Positions 46,067 through 55,377 are shown, numbered from the stretch's first letter. The stretch: DNA of 64,000 bases from RDYJ01 sp034931405 (GCF_034931405.1 NZ_JAYGHA010000012.1:86455-150454); one strand, 5' to 3'. The notes: generated by a model not told the origin, from the sequence alone. Program-made: numbers and translations.

Positions 46067-47215
46067 CTAGCTTAAACAATCTTTCAAGGCATAAATGACT
46101 TTATCTTGCTGTTCCTGTGTCAGTTCTGGGAACATGGGCAAAGATATTACTTGATGACAAGCTTGCTCGGATATTGGTAATTGTCCTAGTTGATAGCCTA
46201 AACTTTCATAAACTGGCTGCAAGTGTAAAGGACGGGGATAGTAAAGCATGGTACTCACATCTTTTTCTTGCATTTGAGTCCGCATCCAGTCCCGATATTT
46301 GGAACTTGCACCATTTCTATCTTCACTGGAAACGCGAATGGTATATTGATTCCAGACTCCTATTCCTCCTAATAATTCTTGGGGTGGTGTGATACCAGTT
46401 ATTTGACTGAGGTATTGATAATAATAAGCGGATATTTGTTGTCTTTGTTTGTTCCAAATGTCTAGATAACGCAGTTTAATTTGCAGGATGACGGCTTGGA
46501 TGGCATCTAAGCGGCTGTTGACACCTATTTCTTCATGAATGTATCTAACTTTGCTGCCATGTTCTCGTAATACTCTTAATTTAGCAGCGATCGCACTATC
46601 ATTAGTTGTAATTGCACCACCATCACCGCAACCACCAAGATTTTTAGTTGGGTAAAAGCTAAAACAACCAATGTGTCCAATACTGCCAACTTTTTGATCA
46701 CCCCAACTTGCACCGGTGGCTTGAGCGCAATCTTCAATTACTGCTAAATTATGAGCTTGAGCGATCACCATTAAAGCTGTCATATCCACTGGTAAACCAA
46801 ACAGGTGGACTGGCATAATAGCTTTGGTTTTGGGTGTAATTGCAGCAGCAATTTGGGTTACATCCAAATTAAAGGTAGTGGCATCAATATCTACAAAAAC
46901 AGGTGTTGCACCTACAGCAGTAATAACTTCTGTTGTCGCAAAAAAGGTGAAAGGTGTGGTAATAACTTCATCACCTGCACCAATTTCTAAGGCACGTAAC
47001 GCCAAATATAAAGCATCAGTACCGGAATTACAAGCTACACATTCACTTACCCCATGATAAGCAGCAAACTTTTGTTCAAAGCCTTCCACTGCTGGACCGC
47101 CAATATAACGGCCAGAACTGAGAACTTCGAGAACAGCACTACTCACTTCGGCTTCAATGGCGGTATATTGCTGCTTTATGTCAAATGCGGGTACGGAATT
47201 TACACTTTGGATCAT
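46067..47215 (-). CDS. DegT/DnrJ/EryC1/StrS family aminotransferase
   Basis: 382 residues from the ATG giving MIQSVNSVPAFDIKQQYTAI, a normal length; a further start 23 codons upstream adds nothing family-like. Signatures are GRYIGGPAVEGFEQKFAAYHG, CVACNSGTDALYLALRALEIG, VIEDCAQATGASW, and SFYPTKNLGGCGDGGA with the PLP lysine. These enzymes aminate nucleotide-linked keto-sugars for cell-surface polysaccharide or glycolipid. No sugar-nucleotide genes are adjacent, so the exact sugar is unknown. Divergent from fetB. Confidence 0.92.
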   Translation of the reverse strand: MIQSVNSVPAFDIKQQYTAIEAEVSSAVLEVLSSGRYIGGPAVEGFEQKFAAYHGVSECVACNSGTDALYLALRALEIGAGDEVITTPFTFFATTEVITAVGATPVFVDIDATTFNLDVTQIAAAITPKTKAIMPVHLFGLPVDMTALMVIAQAHNLAVIEDCAQATGASWGDQKVGSIGHIGCFSFYPTKNLGGCGDGGAITTNDSAIAAKLRVLREHGSKVRYIHEEIGVNSRLDAIQAVILQIKLRYLDIWNKQRQQISAYYYQYLSQITGITPPQELLGGIGVWNQYTIRVSSEDRNGASSKYRDWMRTQMQEKDVSTMLYYPRPLHLQPVYESLGYQLGQLPISEQACHQVISLPMFPELTQEQQDKVIYALKDCLS

Positions 47216-47344
47216 AGTTCTTATTTTATTGATAGATACAAAAGATACACTTTTAAGGGTGATGTTTGCTAATGAAATTTTCAATTTTGAATTATTGGCG
47301 TGTAGGCTGTTTTAGGTAAATAATTCCAGGAGTTAAAGAAGAAA

Positions 47345-48121
47345 ATGCCAGATTTGATTAAACTGGATGTTGTAGATTTGGTTTTAGCTGTGGCTTTAAT
47401 GGCGATCGCTATTGGTTTATCTGCTTGGGAAAAATTAGGACTAGAGTTAAACTTAGCATTAGCCACCGGTAGAACCATCCTCCAACTTATAGTATTAGGA
47501 TACGTTTTAGACTTCATTTTTGCTGTTGACAATGTTTGGGCTGTTGTGGGAATTTTAACAATCATTCTCACAATTACGGCGATTGTCGCACGAAATCGCA
47601 TCAGCCAAAAAATTCCTCTGGTACTGCCTTTAGTCTGGGTAGCAATTTTCGCTAGTACGTCTTTAACGTTGCTTTATACCAACTTTTTGATTATCCAACC
47701 CGATAGATGGGATGAACCACGTTATTTAATTCCTTTAGGTGGTATATTGCTTGCTAATGCCATGAACGCTGCCGCAGTAGCAGGGGAAAGACTTGTGAGT
47801 GCTATTAATCAATTTCCCACGGAAATAGAAACTCACCTCAGTTTAGGCGCAACTCCCCAACAAGCAGTAAGTCCATACCGCAAAGATGCAATTAAAGCCG
47901 CATTTCTGCCTACTTTGAACCAAATGATGCTAATTGGAATGGTGATAATACCGACTTTTACCAGTGGACAATTATTAGCTGGTGTCTCTGCGTTGGAAGC
48001 GGTTTCCTATGAAATTTTAATTATTTTTATGGTAGCTGTAGTTAATTTGTTGACGACAATTTTAGTTACTAAGGGTTTATGTCGGCAGTTTTTTAATGAT
48101 GCCATGCAATTGGTGAGATAA
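47345..48121 (+). CDS. FetB-like ABC permease (UPF0014)
   Basis: 258 residues with about six to seven membrane helices. GGILLANAMNAAAVAGERLVS, LGATPQQAVSPYRKDAIKAAFLPTLNQM and FTSGQLLAGVSALEAVSYEI are hallmarks of UPF0014 (E. coli YbbM/FetB), implicated with FetA in iron export. The ATPase partner is not next to it. Plausible role: metal homeostasis at the inner membrane. Confidence 0.88.
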   Translation: MPDLIKLDVVDLVLAVALMAIAIGLSAWEKLGLELNLALATGRTILQLIVLGYVLDFIFAVDNVWAVVGILTIILTITAIVARNRISQKIPLVLPLVWVAIFASTSLTLLYTNFLIIQPDRWDEPRYLIPLGGILLANAMNAAAVAGERLVSAINQFPTEIETHLSLGATPQQAVSPYRKDAIKAAFLPTLNQMMLIGMVIIPTFTSGQLLAGVSALEAVSYEILIIFMVAVVNLLTTILVTKGLCRQFFNDAMQLVR

Positions 48122-48158
48122 GGTCAATCGATGAACTATACTCGCTTTAATAAGCAGA

Positions 48159-50156
48159 CTAAGAGCGATCGCTAACTGATGATTTATATTTTGAACCATC
48201 AGGCATAATTGCACCTTCGAGGAAAGCACTACTCAATTCATAATCGCTGACTTTAGCATTTTTGAGATTTGCACCAGTGAGGTAAGCACCCTCTAAATTA
48301 GCACCACTCAAACTAGCATTTCTCAAATCTGCACCATTCAAGTTAGCATGACTCAAGTTTACACAAATCAAATTAGCATAACTGAGATTGGCACTATTAA
48401 GATTAGCCTTAGTCAAGCAAGCAAAACCCAGTTTTACATGACTTAAATTTGCACCACTAAGTTTAGTCTGACTGAGATTAGCATTATCTAAATTGGCATA
48501 GCTCAAATTAGCATTACTCAAGTCACATTCCATCAAATTAGCTTTACTAAGATTGGCATGAGAGAGATTAATATCTACTAACTCCGCACCAGGAGAATCT
48601 AAACCTCTTAAAGAAACTCCATCCTTATTCAAATCTTGTAATGCCAAAACTCTGGCATAACTAACTTTAACATCCTTTGCCGCATCAATCGTACTCCAGG
48701 CTTGATAATGAAATTGTTTTCTGCGGTCTGGAGCTTCTTTAATGAAGAGAACTAAGGCAATAACTAGACTAATACTGTCAGCAGAGCCTAAAGCATCTGC
48801 TAGTAACGAATTATCATCAGCAATGACCACAAATACCGTAAAAATTACTGTTGAAACTATAACAACCAACCATGTTGGTGCTGACCAGAAAGTATCAATA
48901 AGTTTTCTAGGAATTTGTTTGAGGACTTCACTGAATGGCTGTTCAGATATTTTGGTCTGAAACTTCTGATAATTAGCGGTAAAGTTATTGATAATTTCTT
49001 TGAAAACATCACCATCTAACTGAACCGATATCAGAGATTTTTTATCTTGTTCTAATGTAGACTGCAATAGTTGAGATTCTTGGGAAATTTCGGTTTTTAA
49101 AGTTGTAGACTTTGCTAAAGTTGCAGGGTTTTCGGTTGGGATAGGTTTTGGTAAAATAGTAGGTTTATCAACTACTTGCGGTGAAGATTGTTGACTTGCA
49201 CCTTTTAACATCAAAGCAGTAATAGCTCTATAAGCATTTAACCAAGCTTTTTTAACTTCAGGAGTCCAATCTTCACCAAGATACTGCTCAAACGTCACCA
49301 AAAGGGCTTCACCTACTGGTTTATAATATTTAGGTGTAGCTCCATAGCCAATATGTCTAGCACCTAGAGCGTTGAGAACTGGAGATAAAGCTTCTGGGTT
49401 GCGGAGATTTTCTACTACCAAAACCAGAGAATTGATCAATTTTTTCCCTTGGGTTTTCATCTCCGTTTTAGTAAACAGTGGTTTCACTTCTGGGTAAAGT
49501 TGAAAAAGATTCTCGTAAAAACTGGCTGCAAATTCATCAGCGTGAGGTTTAACTTTTTCAAAGCTGTTTACTAATATTTCTACAAGTAACTCTGAAGATT
49601 CTGCTTTTGGTATTTCTGTTAATATTGGCTCGGCTAGTTCTACTTGTGGAATTTCCTCTATTTTTGGCTCAATAGGTTTTGTAATTGTTTGTGCTGTTTG
49701 TTGTTCTGACTTATTTGTTATCTCTGATTTATTTGTTATTGGTGCATTATCTAAACCTGCACCTTTTAACATCAAACTGGTAATAGCCGTAAAAGCATCT
49801 AACCAAGCTTTTTTGACTTCAGGAGTCCAATCTTCCACCAGATACTGCTCAAAGGTCAATAGCAGTGCTTCTACCACTGGACCATAATATTTAGGAATAG
49901 CTCCATAGCCGACGTGTCTACCTCCTAAAGCATTGAGAACTGGTACTAAAGCTTCTGGGTTGCGGAGATTTTCTACTACCAAAACCAGAGAATTTAACAG
50001 TTTTTTCTCTTGGTTTCCCATATCGGTATTAGCAAATAATGGCTTTACCTCTGGGTGAGCTTGAAAAAGATTTTCGTAGAAACTGGCTGCAAATTCATTA
50101 GCGCGGGGTTTGATTTTATCAAAGCTTCGTTCTAAAAGTTCAACATTTGAAGACAT
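48159..50156 (-). CDS. Tandem-globin, membrane and pentapeptide-repeat fusion
   Basis: 665 residues. Two globin domains lie at 1-133 and about 190-320. They share FAASFYENLF, VKPLF, the helix NSLVLVVENLRNPEAL, and candidate proximal His 81 (GGRHVGYG) and His 268 (GARHIGYG) followed by PKYY. A linker rich in Pro/Glu/Thr follows each. Two membrane helices sit at about 428-446 and 455-472. From about 520 come some 25 pentapeptides (NLSHANLSKANL), ending EGAIMPDGSKY. The globins resemble flavohaemoglobin-type single-domain globins. A haem gas sensor at the membrane is plausible. No stop or frameshift is seen, so it is one protein. Confidence 0.88.
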   Translation of the reverse strand: MSSNVELLERSFDKIKPRANEFAASFYENLFQAHPEVKPLFANTDMGNQEKKLLNSLVLVVENLRNPEALVPVLNALGGRHVGYGAIPKYYGPVVEALLLTFEQYLVEDWTPEVKKAWLDAFTAITSLMLKGAGLDNAPITNKSEITNKSEQQTAQTITKPIEPKIEEIPQVELAEPILTEIPKAESSELLVEILVNSFEKVKPHADEFAASFYENLFQLYPEVKPLFTKTEMKTQGKKLINSLVLVVENLRNPEALSPVLNALGARHIGYGATPKYYKPVGEALLVTFEQYLGEDWTPEVKKAWLNAYRAITALMLKGASQQSSPQVVDKPTILPKPIPTENPATLAKSTTLKTEISQESQLLQSTLEQDKKSLISVQLDGDVFKEIINNFTANYQKFQTKISEQPFSEVLKQIPRKLIDTFWSAPTWLVVIVSTVIFTVFVVIADDNSLLADALGSADSISLVIALVLFIKEAPDRRKQFHYQAWSTIDAAKDVKVSYARVLALQDLNKDGVSLRGLDSPGAELVDINLSHANLSKANLMECDLSNANLSYANLDNANLSQTKLSGANLSHVKLGFACLTKANLNSANLSYANLICVNLSHANLNGADLRNASLSGANLEGAYLTGANLKNAKVSDYELSSAFLEGAIMPDGSKYKSSVSDRS

Positions 50157-50289
50157 ATTTTTTCTGTGAGTTCAAAGAATAATTTTTTTTAAAAGTTATA
50201 GACAGGAATTTCGATGATTTATAGATATGAGCAATGCTGTTGACAGAATTTATTAAATATTCAAATCCCTGTCATTTTAAAAAAGGCAA

Positions 50290-50607
50290 TTACAAATTCA
50301 AACTTTCTAATTCCTGCCAGAGAGTATTCATAAAATCATTAGCATCCTTAATCCCCATTTCTCCCAATGCTTTCCATTCTTCAGTCGTGTAATCTAAATC
50401 CTGTCCCATAATGTCTTGAGTCCAATAAGGTAATTTCGATGGATTTTCCATTAACTCATAAGTCATCTCCAATATTTTTGTTCCTGTTGTATTTCCCTTG
50501 GCTTTTGTAGCCAAACAAAAAGCCAGTAATTTAGCAAGATTGCTTTCCGGGGGAATAGATATCAGGAAAGCCATATTTTGTGCGAGAGTAAACTTATCTA
50601 ATTTCAT
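50290..50607 (-). CDS. Conserved-looking hypothetical protein
   Basis: 105 residues, mostly helical and without signal peptide or membrane segment. I do not recognise it. Visible features: a hydrophobic helix (MAFLISIPPESNLAKLLAFCLA) and an acidic Trp-containing C-terminal half (LPYWTQDIMGQDLDY, EEWKALGEMGIKDANDF). It lies 130 bases upstream of the globin fusion on the same strand; a shared transcript is possible. Confidence 0.55.
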   Translation of the reverse strand: MKLDKFTLAQNMAFLISIPPESNLAKLLAFCLATKAKGNTTGTKILEMTYELMENPSKLPYWTQDIMGQDLDYTTEEWKALGEMGIKDANDFMNTLWQELESLNL

Positions 50608-50687
50608 ATTGATTTTTTCCTAATTTACAAATAGGTTAAAAAATTTGCCCGGATTAACACGACATATCATCAAACAAAATTATATTT

Positions 50688-51602
50688 TTAATACATCTGA
50701 TCTGAATTAGATTGAAAACTAGGATTACTCTTGATGAACTCTTCAATTTCATATTTGGTCAGATCGCAAATAGCATCAAGGGGTAAGTCATTGGTATCGT
50801 AACCAAAGGGATTTTCTATTTCTATCCCAATTTCTTCAATACCAAGTAATGTAAAACTAATCAAACCAACCACCAAGCCTGTTGCCCATCCCAAATCTTT
50901 AACTAACTGAAAAGGCAATAATAGGCAGTAAATCAATAAGAGTTGCTTTAGATGAATGAAATAAGCTAGAGGGAGGGGAGTTGTTAAAATGCGTTCGCAG
51001 TGTCCTAAAGACTCTATCATACTCCTCATACTACCTTGGAAATACAATACATGACCTGCAAATAAGACTTCGTTACCTCGTTTATACTGCTGTTGTATAT
51101 AATTGCCGATCCAAGAGACAATTTGTATTGGTTTATTGCTGATTGTCTGTAATTGTAAACACTGAGATTGAGACATTAATTCTTCTAATTCGCTATTTAT
51201 AGGTTCTGACCTTAGATGCAATTTACAAGCCACCATGAAAGCAGCTACGAGGTGCATTACTGCAATTTTGTCGGCTCTATCTTTTGGTTCAATTTCGTTG
51301 ATTATTACTCCAATTTGCCAAGTCATGTTACGGGCATCATTGGCTAAATTTCCCCATAATCTACGACCTTCCCAAAACCTGTCATAAGCGGTATTAGTGC
51401 GGAAAACCAGTAATAAACCTAAGACAATACTCGGAATAACACTTCCTAAAACAGGTTGAGATATAGGTATTTTGAAATAGTAAAGTACAGAAACAACAAA
51501 ACCAAATATAGCAAAACCAATAACTCTTTTATAAATGGCTAAGATGACTGAACCTTTTAGCTGCAAAACAAGTTGAAACCAATTTTGTTTGTTTGTTTTC
51601 AT
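50688..51602 (-). CDS. Bestrophin-family anion channel
   Basis: 304 residues, the usual bacterial length. MKTNKQNWFQLVLQLKGSVI, AIYKRVIGFAIFGFVVSVLYY, LVFRTNTAYDRFWEGRRLWGNLANDARN and the C-terminal GIEIENPFGYDTNDLPLD are family hallmarks. Four membrane helices are predicted. Bestrophins form pentameric chloride or bicarbonate channels; cyanobacterial and algal ones have been linked to ion balance of the thylakoid. A 5' fragment copy lies just upstream (51735-51833). Confidence 0.92.
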   Translation of the reverse strand: MKTNKQNWFQLVLQLKGSVILAIYKRVIGFAIFGFVVSVLYYFKIPISQPVLGSVIPSIVLGLLLVFRTNTAYDRFWEGRRLWGNLANDARNMTWQIGVIINEIEPKDRADKIAVMHLVAAFMVACKLHLRSEPINSELEELMSQSQCLQLQTISNKPIQIVSWIGNYIQQQYKRGNEVLFAGHVLYFQGSMRSMIESLGHCERILTTPLPLAYFIHLKQLLLIYCLLLPFQLVKDLGWATGLVVGLISFTLLGIEEIGIEIENPFGYDTNDLPLDAICDLTKYEIEEFIKSNPSFQSNSDQMY

Positions 51603-51734
51603 GATTGAAAATATGGTAAATTCGTTTTTTCATCGCGGCGATCGCGTCTATCTGCTAGTGACATACCAGTGGTAAATCTTCCTTAGCCATCCATACAAAT
51701 GGTGTAATGTTGATTTTCTTGTACAGCTTGTTCC

Positions 51735-51833
51735 TTAAAGACCAAACCCAATAACTCTTTTATAAATGGCTAAAATGACTGTTACTCTTAGCTGAAAAGC
51801 CAATGTAAACCAATTTTCTCTTTTTATTTTCAT
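51735..51833 (-). pseudogene. 5' fragment of a second bestrophin gene
   Basis: 32 codons: MKIKRENWFTLAFQLRVTVI then LAIYKRVIGFGL and stop. The intact neighbour begins MKTNKQNWFQLVLQLKGSVI and LAIYKRVIGFAIFG. Only the first membrane helix remains, so this is a remnant of duplication or recombination and not a working gene. Confidence 0.8.
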
Positions 51834-51927
51834 TCTTATTGCAATCATTGATTTAAGAGTAGCAGTCACTTACAAAGATACATAATGACTGCTCTATCCT
51901 CCAGTTTTATGTAGCTAGACTTCTACC

Positions 51928-52335
51928 TTAATTAGACTCAGAATTAAGTTTACCTAAAGTTACACCCAATTGCACACCAAGCATCCCCACTGCCATACTA
52001 GCTAACAAGTAAATTAATGCTACTGTTGTATTGCCTTTATCTATTTGAGTGAAAACCTCTAATTCGTAAGATGAAAAAGTGGTATAAGCACCACAAAAAC
52101 CAGTGGCAATCATTAACCGAATTTCTGGTGAAAGGCTTTTAAACTTCTGCTCGCTTAAAGTATAAAACAAAGCAATAATAAAACAGCCTGTTACATTAAT
52201 AAAAAACGTGCCATAGTAGGAAAAATCTTTACCAATAACTGCTTTAGTTAATTCAGTTATCAAGTAGCGTCCTAAAGCTCCGGTAATAGCACCCAAAGAT
52301 ATCGCTAAAACAGTGCGAATAAAAGCATTTTGCAT
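51928..52335 (-). CDS. crcB: CrcB/Fluc fluoride channel, copy 2
   Basis: 135 residues from the ATG (a TTG two codons upstream is possible). SLGAITGALGRYLI, GTFFINVTGCFIIALFYTL, TGFCGAYTTFSSYELE and GMLGVQLGVTLGKL are Fluc signatures, with four membrane helices. The protein exports fluoride as a dual-topology dimer. A second copy precedes it; paired Fluc genes usually make heterodimers with opposite orientation. Confidence 0.92.
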   Translation of the reverse strand: MQNAFIRTVLAISLGAITGALGRYLITELTKAVIGKDFSYYGTFFINVTGCFIIALFYTLSEQKFKSLSPEIRLMIATGFCGAYTTFSSYELEVFTQIDKGNTTVALIYLLASMAVGMLGVQLGVTLGKLNSESN

Positions 52336-52403
52336 TATCAAAAATTTCCCTAGTAGTTAAGTAATGAAATACTGATTGGTATTTTTATTTAAATCAATTT
52401 CTT

Positions 52404-52802
52404 TTAGCCCACAATTAGCTTCGCTACATAACGACCTAATGCAATACAAACCACCCCTAACATTGCACTACCTGCCCAGTAAAAAATGGTAGCTCCCTGT
52501 TTGCCATTTTTCCATAATGTCAATGTATCGTATCCGTAAGTTGAAAAAGTTGTATAAGAACCCAAAAAACCAGTTCTTACCAACAAATCCATCTCAGGAG
52601 GAAAACCTTTAATTCCCTTAAATAAGGTGAAGAAAAAGCCCATTAGTAAACAGCCTGTTAAATTGATAATAAAAGTACCATAGGGAAAGTTTGTGCCTAT
52701 GTTTTTTTTGCAAAATTCAGTTAGATAATAACGACTCACCGCACCAGGAATTGCACCTACAGAGATCGCAAGCACACTGAATAAAGTAATATTTTGCAGC
52801 AA
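52404..52802 (-). CDS. crcB: CrcB/Fluc fluoride channel, copy 1
   Basis: 132 residues. The only start that keeps homology is TTG at 52802, with an in-frame TAA immediately before it. MLQNITLFSVLAISVGAIPG aligns with the start of the next gene (MQNAFIRTVLAISLGAITG). Family motifs: SVGAIPGAVSRYYL, GTFIINLTGCLLMGFFFTL, TGFLGSYTTFSTYGYDT. The two genes are 68 bases apart and probably cotranscribed. No fluoride riboswitch is recognisable upstream; instead a 75-bp copy of the LysR promoter region is present. Confidence 0.88.
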   Translation of the reverse strand: MLQNITLFSVLAISVGAIPGAVSRYYLTEFCKKNIGTNFPYGTFIINLTGCLLMGFFFTLFKGIKGFPPEMDLLVRTGFLGSYTTFSTYGYDTLTLWKNGKQGATIFYWAGSAMLGVVCIALGRYVAKLIVG

Positions 52803-52872
52803 TTAACACACCCCTTATTTAGTTACAGACAACAACACTCTATAGGGTTCTAGATTAATATGATACGTCTGC

Positions 52873-52947
52873 AAAGTCTAATACCTTATAAGCATGATTC
52901 TTATAACTTTTAGGCATACCCTACAGAATCCTTGAATTGCATAACTT
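52873..52947. promoter_or_regulatory. Duplicated LysR-type promoter region upstream of crcB
   Basis: 75 bases matching 55303-55377 without gaps, by eye at about 60 positions, including an identical 20-base block TTATAACTTTTAGGCATACC. The copy ends in TTGAATTGCATAACTT, the equivalent of the first codons of the LysR gene. It is therefore the remains of a second lysR start, divergent from crcB, with its operator. Confidence 0.65.
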
Positions 52948-52967
52948 TCTAAATATCGCCTTGTTGT

Positions 52968-53062
52968 TATAGCGGTTCTTGGTTGAGTGAAATACAAGAA
53001 CCCCCTCCCCGCAAGCGAGTAAGGGGCTTATGATGTATCTCATTCAAGTGCATATCGCTATA
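52968..53062. mobile_element. MITE-like element
   Basis: TATAGCG at 52968 and CGCTATA at 53056-53062 are perfect terminal inverts. The imperfect match continues inward (TTGAGTGAAATACA against TTGAATGAGATACA). There is a CCCCTCCCCGCAAGCGAGTA core and no coding sequence. It sits right after the truncated lysR start, so it may have caused the loss of the gene. Most of 53063-53166 shows nothing else. Confidence 0.6.
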
Positions 53063-53166
53063 TCGAATAGTTCAGATTCAGCATAGTTTTGTAGAATATA
53101 CTTCTATGATAAATTCGTATCCGAATATATCGCCAATTCATCCAGCTTTATATCGTCAATATAAAG

Positions 53167-55176
53167 CTAGAAGTTTTCTTTTCTATAGCCAAATCCATAT
53201 TTAGTGCAGAGACTCTTTAACTGTGTTGACAGTCCAGGCGGTCCACAGAAAAATACATCAACTTTATGGGGTGCGTGCTGTTTTGCTAAGTTACTAAAAA
53301 TATTATCCCAGTCTGGACGACCAGTTTTTGTCCGGCTTTTTAAACCTGTAATCAAATCAACCTTTGTCCGAGAATGCAACAAATCCATAGCTACAAATAA
53401 GGTGCTAGACTTCATATCTGACTTTTGCTGTGCGCCTGTGAGATATAAGTTGATATCAAAGAGTTTGTTAGTGTCCTGAACTTCGATTTCTGATAACAGT
53501 TCCACAAACCATTCAAAGGCTTTTTGTTCTCGATTTAGCCAGTAAAAATGTACCTTTTCTAAATTGATATTAGAAGAATGATGTTGATTGCGATACAAAA
53601 TACTTTTCAGGATAGAAGCAAAGGGAGTTACACCAATACCAGCACCAATTAAAACGGCATATCTAGATTCAAAAATATGTGTACTTGGTGTTCCATAGGG
53701 ACCATCTAAATAAACCAGAACTCCCTGCTCAGGTTGACTACTATCTGAACGTATCCATTCTTCCCGTTGCTCTCGAAAAAGTTCATATAACCTACCAGTC
53801 CAACTCCCGGCGGCGCGGATATGTAAAGATAAAACATCTGGTGTTTCCGGGGCGCTGCTAATTGTAAATGGATGCCATTCAAAGTTGGAAATTGAGGGAC
53901 ATTTAATAAATAAATAATCCCCTGGTTGATAGTTGAAAGAGGCTGGGCGTTGTACTTCTAAACCTAAAACTTTAGAAGGAAGTAAGGAGGCATTCACCAC
54001 AACTGTTGCGTCCTTTGTTGCCCGCCAGCGGATAACTAATTCAATCACAAATCCCAGTCCAGGGAATAACACCCACTGCCAAAATACTGGACCATGAATT
54101 AATGCGAGAATGAACCACAAACCGTATCCCATGTGAGCTATATAGAAAAGCGCAAATTTCCCTCCTTGTCGGATAGGTGCTTGCGCTGTTACCCACATAA
54201 TTGTGAAAACTAGCAGTAATAAAAATCCTGATAAACCAGCTTTTGTCTCTAATAAACTTTGGAGAAAGGGCGCAGGTAATGTGGTGTAATTAAGAAAATG
54301 TGCGGACGTATGCACAATTGCCAAGGCAAACATGACTTGACCTATCAGCTTATGAAACTCGATACTTTCATCTATAGGTAAATAGTCATTCAGGTTACTT
54401 TTGCGAAGTAACGTCATAAAATGCCGCATCATGGGGATGAGAATTAACGCTCCATTGAAGTTAAGTGTTGCCCCACAACCTCTGGCAATTTGAACATATA
54501 CATTCTTGCCTAAATCTGCATATCGCTCAACTGCCCCAAAGAAAAGAAATATATTAATAGCAACATAGAGGGATAGAAAAGCAATTTTGACCCAATTGTT
54601 TTGAATATAATGCTTGATGTAATCTTTTTTTGTCCGCTTGTTTTCTGGGGAAGTAACTGTTGGAGAGTTTTGTTGATGAGGTCTGAGCCAGCTAACAGGG
54701 CTGACTGTCATCGCTTCAATTAAATCAGGAAATTTACCAATTAATCCTTTAAATTCTGCAAAGGAAATTGCCCCGCTGTTGTCGCTGTCAGCTTCTAGAA
54801 ACAATATATCAACTAAATCGTTAATTTGTTCTGGTTTAAAACTAAGATTATTTTCATTCAAACTGGCAGTAATCAAGTGAGCAATTTCTGCTTTTTCAAT
54901 GGAATCATCTCCGTTGATATCATGTAATTGATAAGCAAATTTTAATTTCTCTTCTGTAGAGGCAAAAACCAGGTTTTCTACAGTTGTCAAAAACTCTTCT
55001 ATTTGAATATTACCGCTGTTATCGTTATCAAATATGGAAAAGAGTCTATCAGCAAAATATTCGTCTTTTAGCCCTAACCCTTTTTTAAATTCTTTCTGAT
55101 CAATTTGTTTGTCTTCTCCGGCAATCTTGGTAAAGACTTTTCGCAATTCGTTTAAGGTTTGTTTGGGAGTTTCCAT
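53167..55176 (-). CDS. EF-hand NADPH oxidase (NOX5-like)
   Basis: 669 residues. Three clear EF-hand loops (FDNDNSGNIQIEEF about 48-61, DINGDDSIEKAEI about 88-100, EADSDNSGAISFAEF about 128-142) follow one degenerate one. A ferric reductase-like membrane domain at about 200-375 carries the haem His residues (HKLIGQVMFALAIVHTSAH, FYIAHMGYGLWF). HPFTISSAPE binds FAD and GAGIGVTPFASILKSI and FCGPPGL bind NADPH; the chain ends in Phe. This is the layout of Cylindrospermum stagnale NOX5, whose structure is known. It moves electrons across the membrane to O2, making superoxide under calcium control. Divergent from a LysR gene. Confidence 0.95.
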   Translation of the reverse strand: METPKQTLNELRKVFTKIAGEDKQIDQKEFKKGLGLKDEYFADRLFSIFDNDNSGNIQIEEFLTTVENLVFASTEEKLKFAYQLHDINGDDSIEKAEIAHLITASLNENNLSFKPEQINDLVDILFLEADSDNSGAISFAEFKGLIGKFPDLIEAMTVSPVSWLRPHQQNSPTVTSPENKRTKKDYIKHYIQNNWVKIAFLSLYVAINIFLFFGAVERYADLGKNVYVQIARGCGATLNFNGALILIPMMRHFMTLLRKSNLNDYLPIDESIEFHKLIGQVMFALAIVHTSAHFLNYTTLPAPFLQSLLETKAGLSGFLLLLVFTIMWVTAQAPIRQGGKFALFYIAHMGYGLWFILALIHGPVFWQWVLFPGLGFVIELVIRWRATKDATVVVNASLLPSKVLGLEVQRPASFNYQPGDYLFIKCPSISNFEWHPFTISSAPETPDVLSLHIRAAGSWTGRLYELFREQREEWIRSDSSQPEQGVLVYLDGPYGTPSTHIFESRYAVLIGAGIGVTPFASILKSILYRNQHHSSNINLEKVHFYWLNREQKAFEWFVELLSEIEVQDTNKLFDINLYLTGAQQKSDMKSSTLFVAMDLLHSRTKVDLITGLKSRTKTGRPDWDNIFSNLAKQHAPHKVDVFFCGPPGLSTQLKSLCTKYGFGYRKENF

Positions 55177-55302
55177 TGTTTAGTTATTTATAAGAGTTAT
55201 TGGTAAATGGAGGTTAGTAACCCTATTGTTAATTTCCACTGTTGAGTTCTTATATTCAACAGATGATATTTCTATCAATTCAGCATAATAAAATACATAA
55301 CT

Positions 55303-55377
55303 AAAGTCTAATGCCTTATAATTATGGCAGTTATAACTTTTAGGCATACCCCACAGAATTATGGAATTACGTAACTT
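55303..55377. promoter_or_regulatory. Putative LysR operator between NOX and lysR
   Basis: CTTATAA and TTATAAC flank a 9-base spacer just before the LysR start codon at 55361; LysR regulators often bind such T-N11-A sites in divergent promoters and act on both genes. The same 75 bases, diverged, lie upstream of crcB. Confidence 0.5.

Noticed and set aside
52803..52960. Fluoride riboswitch upstream of crcB
   Set aside because: The conserved pseudoknot sequence pattern of the crcB motif is not recognisable; the region is explained by the duplicated LysR promoter.
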